Below are positions 55,320-64,000 of a stretch of DNA of 64,000 nt, in pieces (the first letter of the stretch is position 1; each line of letters opens with the position of its first letter). Below the pieces are notes generated by a model. The model was not told the origin of the DNA and searched no databases. It worked only from the letters and a program-made list of their open reading frames with translations. The stretch comes from Paenibacillus sp. BJ-4 (lineage in GTDB: Bacteria > Bacillota > Bacilli > Paenibacillales > Paenibacillaceae). Location of the stretch: NCBI RefSeq assembly GCF_020404765.1, contig NZ_JAIVEM010000088.1, forward strand, positions 186,001 to 250,000, read 5' to 3'. The translations under genes were made by a program, and so were the position numbers.

Positions 55320-57547
55320 GGAATGACATCCTCCCAGATTTGCTTCAAACTGGCGACTGCCTCGTTCAAAGCGGGTTGTCCGTTTACCTCAACTGTCAAT
55401 TGGGATCCTTCAACTGTACCTAATACGCTAACCGGCACTCCCAGACCACGAAGATGTGCTTCCAGCGCAGATGCCTTATCCGGCGATGCGGATAACAAAA
55501 TGCGAGATTGACTTTCGCTGAACAATGCATGGTCAGGACGCAAAGAGGTTTCCACGTTAATTTGTGCTCCCAATCCGCCACTAATACCGGATTCTGCGAG
55601 AGCCACAGCCAATCCACCCTCTGCGAGATCATGCGCGGATTGTACCAACCCGGTCTGGATCGCACTGAGCACCGCATTCAGAAGCTTTTTCTCCACGTTC
55701 AGATCAAGCTCGGGCGGTCGTCCCTCGGATACTCCGTGTACGACAGCCTGGAACTCACTGCCCCCCAGCTCGGCTTTCGTTTCTCCCACCAGGAAAATCA
55801 CATCGCCTTCTGATTTAAAGCCCTGGGTCGTAATGTGATCCGTATCATGTACCAGACCCACCATACCGACAACAGGCGTTGGATAGATGGAACCTTTGGT
55901 ATTTTCATTGTACAAGCTAACGTTGCCCCCGATGACTGGGGTATCCAGTACACGGCAAGCTTCTGCCATACCGTCCACGGCCTTTTCCATTTGCCAGAAA
56001 ATATCCGGCTTTTCAGGATTACCGAAGTTCAGGTTGTCCGTAATTGCTAACGGCTCGCCGCCGGAGCAGACAATGTTACGTGCTGCTTCGCTGACTGCAA
56101 TCCGTCCGCCTACCTCTGGATCAAGGTATACATAACGTCCGTTACAGTCCGTGGTCATCGCGAGTCCCTTGCGGGTACCGTGCACGGTCACTACAGCTGC
56201 ATCCGAGCCCGGACGAACGGCTGTACTGGTGCGAACCATGTAATCATACTGCTCGTATACCCATTTCTTGCTGGCTACACTTGGCGATGAAAGTACCTTT
56301 TTCAGCGCACCGTTCAAATCGGTCACTTCCGGGTAACGCAGTGTGTCAACGGCAGCATTTTGCTCGTAATAAGCAGGAACTTCGGAAGGCTTGTCGTAAA
56401 TCGGACACTCGTCTACCAGCGCCGTCACTGGCATATCACCCACCACTTCACCGTGATGGAACAAACGCAAACGACCGTCATCCGTCACCTTGCCGACCTT
56501 GGCGCAAATAACACCCCAACGCTCGAAAATTTCAAGCGCCTGTGCTTCATCCTTAGGCTCTACTACGAACAGCATCCGTTCCTGTGATTCGGACAGCATC
56601 ATTTCGTAAGGTGTCATGCCCTCTTCACGCTGCGGTACCTGATCCAGATACAGCTCCAGACCGTTGCCAGCCTTACTCGCCATCTCCGCGCTGGAGCAGG
56701 TAAGTCCCGCTGCGCCCATATCCTGAATACCCAGCACAATACCGCTGTCGATCAGCTCCAGACAGGATTCCATGACCAGCTTTTCCATGAATGGATCGCC
56801 TACTTGAACCGCAGTCCGATTCGCTTCGGATTCCTCTGTCAGCTCAACCGATGCGAAGGTCGCTCCGTGAATCCCATCACGGCCTGTCGGCGGTCCCACA
56901 TAGAACACCGGGTTACCGACCCCTTTGGCAACACCACGCTGGATTTTGTCGTGATCGATCAATCCAACACACATCGCGTTGACGAGCGGGTTACCCTCAT
57001 AGCTTTCATCGAATACAACCTCGCCGCCTACGGTTGGAATACCGATACAGTTTCCATATCCCGCAATACCGGATACCACGTGCTCGAACAAATACTTCAC
57101 ACGGTCGCTCTCCAGCTTGCCGAAACGCAGGGAGTTTAACACCGCTACAGGTCTTGCGCCCATGGAGAAAATATCACGGATAATGCCGCCTACCCCAGTC
57201 GCTGCCCCTTGAAAAGGCTCTACTGCCGACGGGTGGTTGTGGCTTTCGATTTTAAATACAACTGCTTGGTTGTCACCGATATCTACAATCCCTGCGCCCT
57301 CGCCGGGTCCCATCAGAACTCGTGGACCGCTCGTCGGGAAACGACGCAGCAGCGGCTTGGAGTTTTTGTAAGCACAATGCTCTGACCACATGACACTGAA
57401 TACGCCAATCTCCGTATAATTCGGCTGACGTCCCATAAATTCGCAGATCAACGCATATTCGCTGTCCGACACACCCATCTGCTGATACAGTTTATGTTCG
57501 GCAATCTGCTCTGCCGTTGGTTCCTTAGCGGACACTTGCTGCGCCAT
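55304..57547 (-). CDS. purL: phosphoribosylformylglycinamidine synthase subunit PurL
   Basis: Large subunit of FGAM synthetase (step 4), the small-type PurL of 747 residues that needs PurQ for ammonia and PurS as a bridge. [32 protein letters not shown] and [19 protein letters not shown] are conserved. ATG 57545-57547 (MAQQ) has TTGGAGGGA upstream; it overlaps the purQ end by 23 bases, which supports coupled synthesis of the complex. Confidence 0.97.
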   Translation of the reverse strand: MAQQVSAKEPTAEQIAEHKLYQQMGVSDSEYALICEFMGRQPNYTEIGVFSVMWSEHCAYKNSKPLLRRFPTSGPRVLMGPGEGAGIVDIGDNQAVVFKIESHNHPSAVEPFQGAATGVGGIIRDIFSMGARPVAVLNSLRFGKLESDRVKYLFEHVVSGIAGYGNCIGIPTVGGEVVFDESYEGNPLVNAMCVGLIDHDKIQRGVAKGVGNPVFYVGPPTGRDGIHGATFASVELTEESEANRTAVQVGDPFMEKLVMESCLELIDSGIVLGIQDMGAAGLTCSSAEMASKAGNGLELYLDQVPQREEGMTPYEMMLSESQERMLFVVEPKDEAQALEIFERWGVICAKVGKVTDDGRLRLFHHGEVVGDMPVTALVDECPIYDKPSEVPAYYEQNAAVDTLRYPEVTDLNGALKKVLSSPSVASKKWVYEQYDYMVRTSTAVRPGSDAAVVTVHGTRKGLAMTTDCNGRYVYLDPEVGGRIAVSEAARNIVCSGGEPLAITDNLNFGNPEKPDIFWQMEKAVDGMAEACRVLDTPVIGGNVSLYNENTKGSIYPTPVVGMVGLVHDTDHITTQGFKSEGDVIFLVGETKAELGGSEFQAVVHGVSEGRPPELDLNVEKKLLNAVLSAIQTGLVQSAHDLAEGGLAVALAESGISGGLGAQINVETSLRPDHALFSESQSRILLSASPDKASALEAHLRGLGVPVSVLGTVEGSQLTVEVNGQPALNEAVASLKQIWEDVIPCLMK

Positions 57548-58214
57548 GACGATCCCTCCAAGCATTCAAAATAGATGTAAACATACGTTTGCCGTCATCC
57601 GTTCCAAGCAATGCATCCACCGCGCGTTCCGGGTGGGGCATCATGCCCAGTACATTACCTTGCTCGTTACAAATCCCTGCGATATCCGTCATGGAACCGT
57701 TGGGATTATCTTTATACGTAAATACGATCTGATTGTTCGCCTGCAAACGAGCCAGCGTCTCATCATCACAGTAATAGTTGCCTTCGCCGTGTGCGATCGG
57801 AATAATGATCTCTTCACCAGCAGCATAATCTTTTGTAAAAGGCGTTTTATTATTCTCGACCTTCAACACCGTATCACGGCAAAGGAACTTCATCGACAGA
57901 TTACGGCGCAGAGCACCCGGCAGCAGCCCGGCTTCGGTCAAAATTTGAAAACCGTTGCAGATACCCAAAATATATTTCCCCTCGGCAGCCGCTTTGGCTA
58001 CTTCCTTCATCACCGGAGCAAACCGGGAAATTGCGCCACATCGCAGGTAATCTCCGTAGGAGAAGCCCCCCGGAACAAGAATACAATCGTAAGGCGACAG
58101 ATCCGTCGCAGTATGCCATACATAATCGACAGGTTCACCGACCGTGTCCTCTATCGCCTTATAGCAGTCAATATCACAGTTGGAGCCCGGAAAAACCAGA
58201 ACTGCAAATTTCAT
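57525..58214 (-). CDS. purQ: phosphoribosylformylglycinamidine synthase subunit PurQ
   Basis: Glutaminase subunit of FGAM synthetase, 229 residues, class I amidotransferase. Nucleophile Cys in [11 protein letters not shown]; His and Glu in MPHPERAVD. Start [14 protein letters not shown] at 58212-58214 with GGAGGG upstream; the frame extends 30 codons further without support. Four bases separate it from purS. Confidence 0.97.
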   Translation of the reverse strand: MKFAVLVFPGSNCDIDCYKAIEDTVGEPVDYVWHTATDLSPYDCILVPGGFSYGDYLRCGAISRFAPVMKEVAKAAAEGKYILGICNGFQILTEAGLLPGALRRNLSMKFLCRDTVLKVENNKTPFTKDYAAGEEIIIPIAHGEGNYYCDDETLARLQANNQIVFTYKDNPNGSMTDIAGICNEQGNVLGMMPHPERAVDALLGTDDGKRMFTSILNAWRDRHGAASVR

Positions 58215-58218
58215 GGAA

Positions 58219-58464
58219 TTAGCCCTCCAGTTCGTAGCGGTAGTCTTCAATGACCGTATTAGCCAACAGCTTTTCGCACATCTCGATGACGCGCTTCTCT
58301 GCACTCTCGCGGTCTGTTGTATCCAGATTCAGCTCCATATACTTACCAATTCTGACGCTGTCCACTTCTCCGAAACCCATAGAATGCAGCGCTCCCTGCA
58401 CCGCAACCCCCTGCGGATCCAAAACGCTTTGCTTAATTGTGACATAGACCGTTGCTTTCATCAT
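58219..58464 (-). CDS. purS: phosphoribosylformylglycinamidine synthase subunit PurS
   Basis: 81-residue ferredoxin-like bridging subunit that joins PurL and Pur[21 protein letters not shown] and [18 protein letters not shown] are the family signatures. Found in organisms with the short PurL, as here. Confidence 0.96.
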   Translation of the reverse strand: MMKATVYVTIKQSVLDPQGVAVQGALHSMGFGEVDSVRIGKYMELNLDTTDRESAEKRVIEMCEKLLANTVIEDYRYELEG

Positions 58465-58532
58465 GTTCCTTCAGTTCCTCCTCCGAATGGATGAATCCTA
58501 TTGATTATTGGTTTTAAATCAATGATTACTAT

Positions 58533-59414
58533 TTACTGTGCCGTCAGACGCCGCCAAATATCCGTATATCTTGCAGTTGTTTCTGCTACCACTTCAGCAG
58601 GCAACGGATCGGGCTTACTATTCTTGTCCCAACCGGATGATGCCAAATAGCTTCGTACCGGCTCCTTATCCATGCTGTCAATCTCCACATCCAGCTCATA
58701 CTTTTCCTGTGCCCAGAAACGTGATGAATCCGGGGTGAAAATTTCGTCAATCAAAATAACCTTGCCATTCACAAGACCAAACTCAAACTTGCAATCAGCT
58801 AAAATGATTCCACGCTTTTCACAGAAAGCACGGGCAAATTCGTACAACGCCAAGCTTTTTTCTTCAAGCTGGGCTGTTAGTTCAGCCCCGACCAGTTCTT
58901 TCATTTGGTGAAGGGAAATGTCCTCGTCGTGTCCGACGTCGTTTTTGGCAGCTGGTGTAAATAAAGGCTTGGGAAAGCGTTCATTCTTACGCAGCCCCTC
59001 CGGCAATGGAATACCGTTTACCTCACCGGTCTGCTCATACTGACGCCAGCCGCCTCCGGTAATATATCCGCGCACCACACATTCGATATCGATGCGTTCA
59101 GCCTTCAGCGTGACCATGATCCGGTCTTTCAGCAACTCTTTATTCTGTTCGTCGATAATATGACCGAGCTTGTTCACATCGGTATGCACCACATGGTTTT
59201 CCAACAAGTCTTTCGTCTGCTCAAACCAGAAAGCACTAAGCTTATTGAGTACATTTCCCTTTTCCGGTACGGGTGGCTCCAACACATAATCAAAAGCCGA
59301 AATCCGATCCGTCACGACAATCAGAAAATGCTCTCCGAGATCATACAACTCACGCACCTTGCCTTTGTACAGGAGCGGCGCATGGATCAGACCTTCGGCA
59401 GTAGACAATGACAT
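58533..59414 (-). CDS. purC: SAICAR synthetase, long form
   Basis: Adds aspartate to CAIR with ATP (step 7). 293 residues, about 50 longer than Bacillus or E. coli PurC and closer in length and motifs to the yeast-type enzyme (YKGKVRELYDLGEHFLIVV, SAFDYVLEPPVPEKGNVLN, VRGYITGGGW, DEIFTPDSSRFW). The C-terminal extension includes VRSYLASSGWDKNSKPDPLP. AGAGGTG precedes the ATG. Its upstream spacer is hairpin-rich insert B. Confidence 0.95.
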   Translation of the reverse strand: MSLSTAEGLIHAPLLYKGKVRELYDLGEHFLIVVTDRISAFDYVLEPPVPEKGNVLNKLSAFWFEQTKDLLENHVVHTDVNKLGHIIDEQNKELLKDRIMVTLKAERIDIECVVRGYITGGGWRQYEQTGEVNGIPLPEGLRKNERFPKPLFTPAAKNDVGHDEDISLHQMKELVGAELTAQLEEKSLALYEFARAFCEKRGIILADCKFEFGLVNGKVILIDEIFTPDSSRFWAQEKYELDVEIDSMDKEPVRSYLASSGWDKNSKPDPLPAEVVAETTARYTDIWRRLTAQ

Positions 59415-59444
59415 TTCATTACACCTCTTTCAAAGAAGTTTGCC

Positions 59445-59518
59445 CCTCCTAAATCCTCCCCTCGGGGAGGACCCCCAGGGCTGCTGCCCTCGGGACTCCC
59501 GCAAGGGTTGGGCTGGTG
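59445..59518 (-). repeat. repeat module R1, copy B
   Basis: CCTCCTAAATCCTCCCC with hairpins TCCTCCCC/GGGGAGGA and CCCAGGGC/GCCCTCGGG, then ACTCCC/GGGTT. Aligns with copy A at 53181-53245. On the transcribed strand it ends GGAGGATTTAGGAGGGG about 20 bases before the purC ribosome binding site. Confidence 0.65.
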
Positions 59519-60030
59519 AGCGGGATGGGACCGTTTTTTTGTAGCTGGGGTGGGGCGAGAGCGCGTTTCGCTGGATGAAGGCCTGTTGGCACAAGCTTTC
59601 ATTCAGCAACGCTTTTACGTCGGCGCAGAGCGACGTTTTTACGTGCACAGCGCCGTATCAGCGTTGAAAGCTCTAAGCTGCAATTTTATATGCAAGCTTA
59701 CGGGCTGCTGCGGCTCCGTGCATGCCGCAGACCATTCCGGCCCGGGGCCGTAGCTCGGCATGCCATGCGGCCGAGCATTGGGCTTCGCCTGTTGTGCGCA
59801 TGTTCCACGCTGCGCACTTATACGGTAGCTCAAGGCTTCGCTGCTTGAGCCTTGCGCGTTCTTGGAAGGACCGTGACTGTTTGCTGCGCAAATTCGGCAG
59901 TCCTTCCAAGAACGTTGCTTGCGATTGAAAAGCAGTGGAACACGCTTTTTCATCGCTCTTGGGGAGGTGCGGCTTCTTATGTGCCGCACCTCCCCCTTGT
60001 TCTGCCCCCATATGAGGGTTGGTGCTGGAT

Positions 60031-60180
60031 TGCAGCGGAGCTGACGGAATCGTTCTGGAGAAGCGTGAGCGCTTGCCTTTGCCTCTGGATTCCAACCTTT
60101 ACGGGTTTATTACAATCACAGGAATCCAGGGGCAACAGCAATCGGAAGAATGATCCGTTCGCGCAGCGGTCTCACCACGC
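60031..60180 (-). repeat. structured repeat R2, copy 3
   Basis: Outer stem 60044-60055 (ACGGAATCGTTC) with 60148-60158 (GAATGATCCGT), one bulge and one mismatch. Inner stem 60079-60093 with 60121-60135 (15 bp, one G-T). Apical AACC/GGTT hairpin. GGAGAAGCGTGAGCG and GCAACAGC are shared with copy 1. Directly follows the purB stop codon. Confidence 0.7.
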
Positions 60181-60193
60181 ACCAACCTTCCCT

Positions 60194-61492
60194 CTACTCC
60201 CCTAATCCCAGCTTTTTAAAGATCGTATCTACGTTCTTCAGATGCCAGGCCGGGTTAAACGCATCCTCAATTTCCTCGGGACTGAGCACGGCGGTAATTT
60301 CCGGGGTCGCCTCCACGATTTCGCGGAACTGGCGCTGCTCTTCCCATGCCTGCATCGCACGCGGCTGCACGGTATCGTAGGCTTTTTCACGACTAAAGCC
60401 CTTGTCGATCAGCTTCGTCATAATACGACCGGAGAATGGTACGCCATACGTACGCGCCATATTGCGCTTCATATTTTCAGGGAAGACCGTCAGATTCTTC
60501 ACGATATTGCCAAAACGGTTCAGCATATAATTCAACAGCATCGTCGCATCCGGCAGAATAATACGTTCCACAGAAGAATGCGAGATATCGCGTTCATGCC
60601 ACAGCGTCACGTTCTCATACGCAGAAACCATATGCCCGCGAATTACACGTGCCAGACCGGAGATGTTTTCACTGCCGATCGGATTGCGTTTATGCGGCAT
60701 CGCGGAAGAACCTTTTTGACCCTTGGCAAAGGCTTCCTCCACCTCACGGAATTCACTCTTTTGCAGTGCGCGGACTTCTGTAGCAAATTTGTCCAAGGAT
60801 GTAGCTATCAACGCCAACGTCGCCATATATTCAGCATGACGGTCACGCTGGAGCGTCTGTGTAGAGATTGGAGCCGGCTTGGTGCCCAGCTTGCGGCATA
60901 CAAACGCTTCTACAGCCGGATCAATGTTAGCGTAGGTGCCGACTGCGCCGGACATTTTACCGTATTGCACCTGATCAGCAGCATAACGGAAACGTTCCAG
61001 ATTGCGCTTCATTTCCTCGTACCACAAGCCCATTTTTAGTCCAAATGTGGTCGGCTCGGCATGCACTCCATGCGTACGGCCCATCATCGGTGTGTGCTTG
61101 TAAGCCAATGCCTTTTCCTTCAAAATTTCAATAAAATTCAAGATATCCCGCTCCAGAATTTCATTCGCCTGCTTCAGCAGGTAGCCCAGTGCGGTATCCA
61201 CCACATCCGTGGAGGTCAGGCCGTAATGTACCCATTTGCGCTCGTCGCCAAGACTTTCAGACACCGTACGGGTAAAAGCAATGACATCATGTCTCGTCTC
61301 CTGCTCAATTTCATAAATCCGGTCAATATCAAAGCTTGCATTCTTACGCAGCGCCACGGTGTCCTCTTTCGGGATAACCCCTAATTCCGCCCAAGCTTCA
61401 CAGGCGCACAGCTCTACCTCCAGCCATGCCTTGAATTTATTTTCTTCCGTCCAAATCGCTCTCATTTCCGGTCTGCTATAGCGTTCGATCAT
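60194..61492 (-). CDS. purB: adenylosuccinate lyase
   Basis: Cleaves SAICAR (step 8) and adenylosuccinate, releasing fumarate. 432 residues. The fumarase-superfamily signature [15 protein letters not shown] contains the catalytic Ser loop; the catalytic His is in [11 protein letters not shown]. Full length. Two bases separate it from purK. Confidence 0.97.
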   Translation of the reverse strand: MIERYSRPEMRAIWTEENKFKAWLEVELCACEAWAELGVIPKEDTVALRKNASFDIDRIYEIEQETRHDVIAFTRTVSESLGDERKWVHYGLTSTDVVDTALGYLLKQANEILERDILNFIEILKEKALAYKHTPMMGRTHGVHAEPTTFGLKMGLWYEEMKRNLERFRYAADQVQYGKMSGAVGTYANIDPAVEAFVCRKLGTKPAPISTQTLQRDRHAEYMATLALIATSLDKFATEVRALQKSEFREVEEAFAKGQKGSSAMPHKRNPIGSENISGLARVIRGHMVSAYENVTLWHERDISHSSVERIILPDATMLLNYMLNRFGNIVKNLTVFPENMKRNMARTYGVPFSGRIMTKLIDKGFSREKAYDTVQPRAMQAWEEQRQFREIVEATPEITAVLSPEEIEDAFNPAWHLKNVDTIFKKLGLGE

Positions 61493-61494
61493 GA

Positions 61495-62670
61495 CTATTT
61501 ATCCCCCCAAATATTGGTTTGTTCAATCCATTTCAGCGCTTGCTCCGCATCCTGGCACAATAGATTAATATGTCCCATCTTTCGGCCTGGCTTGGCTTCA
61601 CTTTTTCCATACAAATGCAGCTTGGGTACAACATCCAATCTTTCGGCTTCGGCATCCGGCTGCACGAACCGCCGAACCACGTCCTCCAAATGCTCACCCA
61701 GCACATTGACCATCACGACCGGAGTCAGCAGCTTCGTGCTTCCCAGTGGCAAGCCGCAAATCGCACGTATGTGCTGCTCGAATTGCGACGTCGCGCAGCC
61801 CTCCATCGTGTAATGACCGGAGTTATGCGGTCTCGGGGCCAGCTCATTGACGTACAATTGTCCATTTTCGGCAACAAACATTTCTACAGCGAGCAGCCCT
61901 ACCGCACCTAATGATTCCGCCACAGCCAGCGCCAGTCTACGTGCTTCCTCCTGCACCGATTCCGGTACACGCGCAGGTACAATCGACGTGTGCAAAATAT
62001 TGTTCACATGAATGTTTTCCGCAGGTGGAAAGGCTTTGGCTTCGCCATTCGTGCTGCGTGCGACGATGACCGAGATTTCGCAGCGAAAACGAATAAACTG
62101 CTCCAGCACCAGCTCCGTACCGCTAGTCGCCAATTGTTCGTAGGCTGCTACGGCTTCCTCCGGCTGGCGAATGACCGCCTGTCCCTTGCCGTCATAACCG
62201 CCGACTGTCGTTTTGAGCACACACGGTACACCTAGCTCAGCTACCGCTTGAATCATATCCGTAGCACTGCTGATTTCACGATACGGAGCCACCGGGACGC
62301 CTGCCGCTTCAATAGAACGTTTTTCACGCAGACGATGCTGTGTTGTGTACAATAGATTGCTGCCCTGCGGTACACTGGATTCCTGTTCCAAAAGCGCGGC
62401 TACACCCGCATCCACATTTTCAAACTCATACGTGATCACATCGCACCGCCCAGCCAGCTCTCTGGCCGCATGCTCGTCATCATAAGCGGCGCGAATCTGC
62501 TCCGACACCTGCCCACATGGACTATCCGGTGCCGGGTCCAGCGTCACAAAGCGGTACCCCAGGTTTGTTCCCGCCAGTACAAGCATTCTGCCCAGTTGTC
62601 CGCCTCCCAAAATTCCAATCGTTGCGCCAGGAGGACGAACACAGCCTGTAGGTTCACATGCCTCATTCAT
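61495..62670 (-). CDS. purK: N5-carboxyaminoimidazole ribonucleotide synthase
   Basis: ATP-grasp enzyme that carboxylates AIR with bicarbonate (step 6a). 391 residues: [37 protein letters not shown], and [21 protein letters not shown] overlaps the purE stop by four bases (ATGA). Confidence 0.97.
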   Translation of the reverse strand: MNEACEPTGCVRPPGATIGILGGGQLGRMLVLAGTNLGYRFVTLDPAPDSPCGQVSEQIRAAYDDEHAARELAGRCDVITYEFENVDAGVAALLEQESSVPQGSNLLYTTQHRLREKRSIEAAGVPVAPYREISSATDMIQAVAELGVPCVLKTTVGGYDGKGQAVIRQPEEAVAAYEQLATSGTELVLEQFIRFRCEISVIVARSTNGEAKAFPPAENIHVNNILHTSIVPARVPESVQEEARRLALAVAESLGAVGLLAVEMFVAENGQLYVNELAPRPHNSGHYTMEGCATSQFEQHIRAICGLPLGSTKLLTPVVMVNVLGEHLEDVVRRFVQPDAEAERLDVVPKLHLYGKSEAKPGRKMGHINLLCQDAEQALKWIEQTNIWGDK

Positions 62671-63152
62671 AGTGAATCACTGCCTTCTAGCACCTCATCA
62701 CGGATACGATCGCGTCTTGCCACGACCCGCTGGCTTATCTTTTCGTCAAAAGCACCTAATATTTGTGCTGCCAGCAGCCCTGCATTCGTAGCACCTGCCT
62801 TGCCGATTGCCACAGTGGCAACTGGAATACCACCCGGCATCTGCACAATCGAGAGCAGAGAGTCCAGACCATTCAGTGCCTTGGACTGGACAGGCACACC
62901 GATGACTGGCAAGAATGTTTTCGCAGCCATCATTCCTGGCAGATGGGCAGCCCCACCCGCTCCGGCAATAATGACCTTCAGTCCGCGCCCGGCGGCTTCC
63001 TCTGCATAACGGAACATCAAATCCGGTGTACGATGGGCTGAAACTACCTTTTTCTCATATCCGATTTCAAGCTCGTCCAGCACAGCACATGCATGTTGCA
63101 TGGTGTCCCAGTCTGATGTGCTGCCCATAATGACAGCGACCTGCACTGACAT
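62667..63152 (-). CDS. purE: N5-carboxyaminoimidazole ribonucleotide mutase
   Basis: Class I PurE, moves the carboxyl group from N5-CAIR to CAIR (step 6b). 161 residues with [27 protein letters not shown] and [23 protein letters not shown] 63150-63152 follows GGGAGTGAAGGA. First gene of the operon, directly after the riboswitch terminator. Confidence 0.97.
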   Translation of the reverse strand: MSVQVAVIMGSTSDWDTMQHACAVLDELEIGYEKKVVSAHRTPDLMFRYAEEAAGRGLKVIIAGAGGAAHLPGMMAAKTFLPVIGVPVQSKALNGLDSLLSIVQMPGGIPVATVAIGKAGATNAGLLAAQILGAFDEKISQRVVARRDRIRDEVLEGSDSL

Positions 63153-63183
63153 GTCCTTCACTCCCTGTTTATCAATAAGCGCC

Positions 63184-63232
63184 AAAAATCCGGCACTCGA
63201 AAATAACGTTATTTTCAAGACACCGGACTACG
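63184..63232 (-). terminator. riboswitch-controlled terminator of the pur leader
   Basis: On the minus strand TCCGG (63223-63227) and GAAAATAAC pair with GTTATTTTC (the 18-bp palindrome 63199-63216) and CCGGA (63189-63193), followed by TTTTT (63184-63188). The 5' arm CGTAGTCCGG (63223-63232) is also perfectly complementary to aptamer bases 63318-63327, so the two helices exclude each other. Confidence 0.88.
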
Positions 63233-63314
63233 AAAAAACAAACGACAGAGCTTCATAAAGGCATGCCAAAAGCAAGCCTGTTTCACCGCACCAATGCGGC
63301 TTCAGCCGTATGTC

Positions 63315-63384
63315 TCCCGTAGTCCGGAAATTTAAGGTTTCCAGGTAGAAACTTCCGGGCCATATCCCCGGCATTATACGAGTC
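63315..63384 (-). promoter_or_regulatory. purine riboswitch aptamer, guanine class
   Basis: The minus strand follows the xpt-type aptamer: P1 arm, TATAAT, P2 with GGGATATGGCCC, AAGTTTCTACC, P3 loop and CCGGACTACGGG. The base equivalent to position 74 is C (GAC-TACGGG), which selects guanine/hypoxanthine rather than adenine. When purine is bound, P1 holds CCGGACTACG and the downstream terminator can form; when free, that segment pairs with the terminator's 5' arm and transcription continues into purE. It is therefore an OFF switch. Confidence 0.93.
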
Positions 63385-63510
63385 AGCATTGTGCCTAATC
63401 CATCCCCAACGATATACGTTCCTAGCATAATCGTGATTTGTTTCGGCTCAAACATGTGTACCTTATTAAATTGTACCTAAAGTTCATTTTTTATCGACAA
63501 TACACTTCAT

Positions 63511-63540
63511 AGTTTAACAATTCCCTACACCCTATGTCAA
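63511..63540 (-). promoter_or_regulatory. promoter of the purine operon
   Basis: Minus strand TTGACA (63535-63540), 18-bp spacer, TAAACT (63511-63516). Transcription would start about 63504, giving a leader of about 350 bases with the riboswitch. Confidence 0.75.
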
Positions 63541-63547
63541 CTTGAAA

Positions 63548-63583
63548 ACGAACATTATCAAAATCATCCAATTGAATGTTCGT
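63548..63583. promoter_or_regulatory. PurR operator (two PurBoxes)
   Basis: ACGAACATT (63548-63556) and AATGTTCGT (63575-63583) are perfect inverted copies of the PurBox core CGAAC, separated by 18 bp, just upstream of the -35. This matches the paired PurBox layout bound by Bacillus PurR, which is released by PRPP. Confidence 0.88.
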
Positions 63584-63691
63584 GTTTGACAAAATCAATA
63601 TGCTTATATACCTAAGAGTCTGGTAACAGTAGCACATTTAGCCGACTCTCTGCCTTAATTAATAATAGCGGACATTATACTATACAGAAAA

Positions 63692-63731
63692 AAAAGTCGG
63701 CACTTCCTGTACAGAAAGTAATCCGACTTTT
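63692..63731. terminator. terminator of universal stress protein gene
   Basis: AAAAGTCGG/CCGACTTTT arms with T-runs on both strands, just past the usp stop codon. Confidence 0.8.
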
Positions 63732-63746
63732 ACTCATTTTATTCTG

Positions 63747-64000
63747 TTACTTAACGACCAGCACAGGAATGCGCGCATGCTGCACCACATTGTGACTCAC
63801 GCTGCCCAATACAAATTCACGAATACCACCCAAGCCGCGACTACCAATCACAATTACATCAAAGCCATTTTCATTGGCATAATCCAAAATAACTTCGGCT
63901 GGCGAACCTTGAATCAGCTCTACCTTGGCATCCACACCTTGATCAGCAAGTCGCTTTTTAACTTCATCCGTGGTTTGCTCCGCCAAATCGTAATATTCTT
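63747..64000 (-). CDS. universal stress protein, UspA family (5' end outside window)
   Basis: C-terminal 84 residues of a UspA-type protein; the frame stays open to the right edge (EYYDLAEQTTDEVKKRL), so the start lies outside the window. The ATP-binding signature G-2x-G-9x-G-S is present as GSRGLGGIREFVLGS, followed by VSHNVVQHARIPVLVVK. These proteins bind ATP and accumulate under starvation or stress. Not part of the pur operon: a terminator and the pur promoter lie between. Confidence 0.9.
   Translation of the reverse strand, partial: EYYDLAEQTTDEVKKRLADQGVDAKVELIQGSPAEVILDYANENGFDVIVIGSRGLGGIREFVLGSVSHNVVQHARIPVLVVK

Larger units (their letters stand above)
59415..60193 (-). other. hairpin-rich spacer B between purB and purC
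   Basis: 779 bp without a gene. Stems in + coordinates: 59563-59612 (15 bp with a TC bulge), a CTGCGGC/GCCGCAG hairpin near 59713-59735, GTGCGCA/TGCGCAC near 59794-59819, GCTCAAG/CTTGAGC near 59827-59849, 59857-59914 (15-bp perfect stem with apical TTTGC/GCAAA), and 59961-59995 (13-bp perfect). Module R1 lies at the purC end, R2 copy 3 at the purB end, and a C/A-rich stretch on the transcribed strand at about 59504-59562. Two open frames over 110 codons exist but overlap the hairpins and are not gene-like. Confidence 0.7.

Noticed and set aside
59673..60205. Open frames of 116-140 codons on both strands of spacer B
   Set aside because: They overlap each other and the hairpins, lack ribosome binding sites and resemble no family. 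High GC explains their length.
63228..63455. 75-codon frame on the minus strand in the pur leader
   Set aside because: It coincides with the riboswitch aptamer and expression platform, which explain the sequence fully.

Overview
The window reads as chromosomal DNA of a spore-forming Firmicute, most likely Paenibacillus (P. polymyxa group). The evidence is a complete Bacillus-order purine operon, the yerB/yerC/dgkB housekeeping genes, a Tlp spore protein, Gram-positive lipoboxes and AGGAGG ribosome binding sites, Fur and cre boxes, and about 50% GC. Species assignment is inference.

Layout. 0.3-4.2 kb: dgkB lipid kinase, a CbiX-type chelatase overlapping yerC, a YqfQ-like protein and a CorA transporter. 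4.3-10.3 kb: a GNAT remnant, a glutamine-type ABC transporter with a fused binding protein/permease, a phosphate transporter with its PhoU-like partner, and the YerB lipoprotein. 10.5-14.1 kb: DoxX behind an FNR/CRP-type box, a LigB-type dioxygenase, a hydrolase and two small unknowns. 14.1-17.3 kb: a Fur-boxed siderophore ABC operon. 17.4-25.8 kb: arabinanase, threonine deaminase, a sugar ABC operon, tlp, chromate transporter and an MhqD-like esterase. 26-38.4 kb is an accessory stretch: sdpR-sdpI with a perfect operator, a broken araR, a serine hydrolase with an SLH-like tail, two small proteins of immunity-type families, a Tet(M)-like GTPase, a broken azoreductase beside an HxlR regulator, an esterase stump, an aldo-keto reductase and an ABM monooxygenase. 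38.5-44.1 kb: a CitA/CitB-type two-component pair followed by a Fur-boxed ferric citrate-type ABC operon. 44.2-48.4 kb: an acetyltransferase, then TetR, an amino acid ABC transporter and OsmC.

48.5-63.6 kb is the purine operon on the minus strand (purE-K-B-C-S-Q-L-F-M-N-H-D), which makes IMP from PRPP. Its leader carries a PurR-type operator, a sigma-A promoter and a guanine-class purine riboswitch whose antiterminator and terminator arms can be traced base by base. A universal stress protein gene runs off the right edge.

The most unusual content is non-coding. Two spacers inside the pur operon (purF-purM, 684 bp; purB-purC, 779 bp) are almost entirely stem-loops. They share the same end modules and the same order of helices while differing in sequence. 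One end module (called R2 here) also lies downstream of the glutamine ABC operon. Across its three copies the paired bases change together, which is the signature of a conserved RNA or hairpin-DNA structure. I do not recognise this element.
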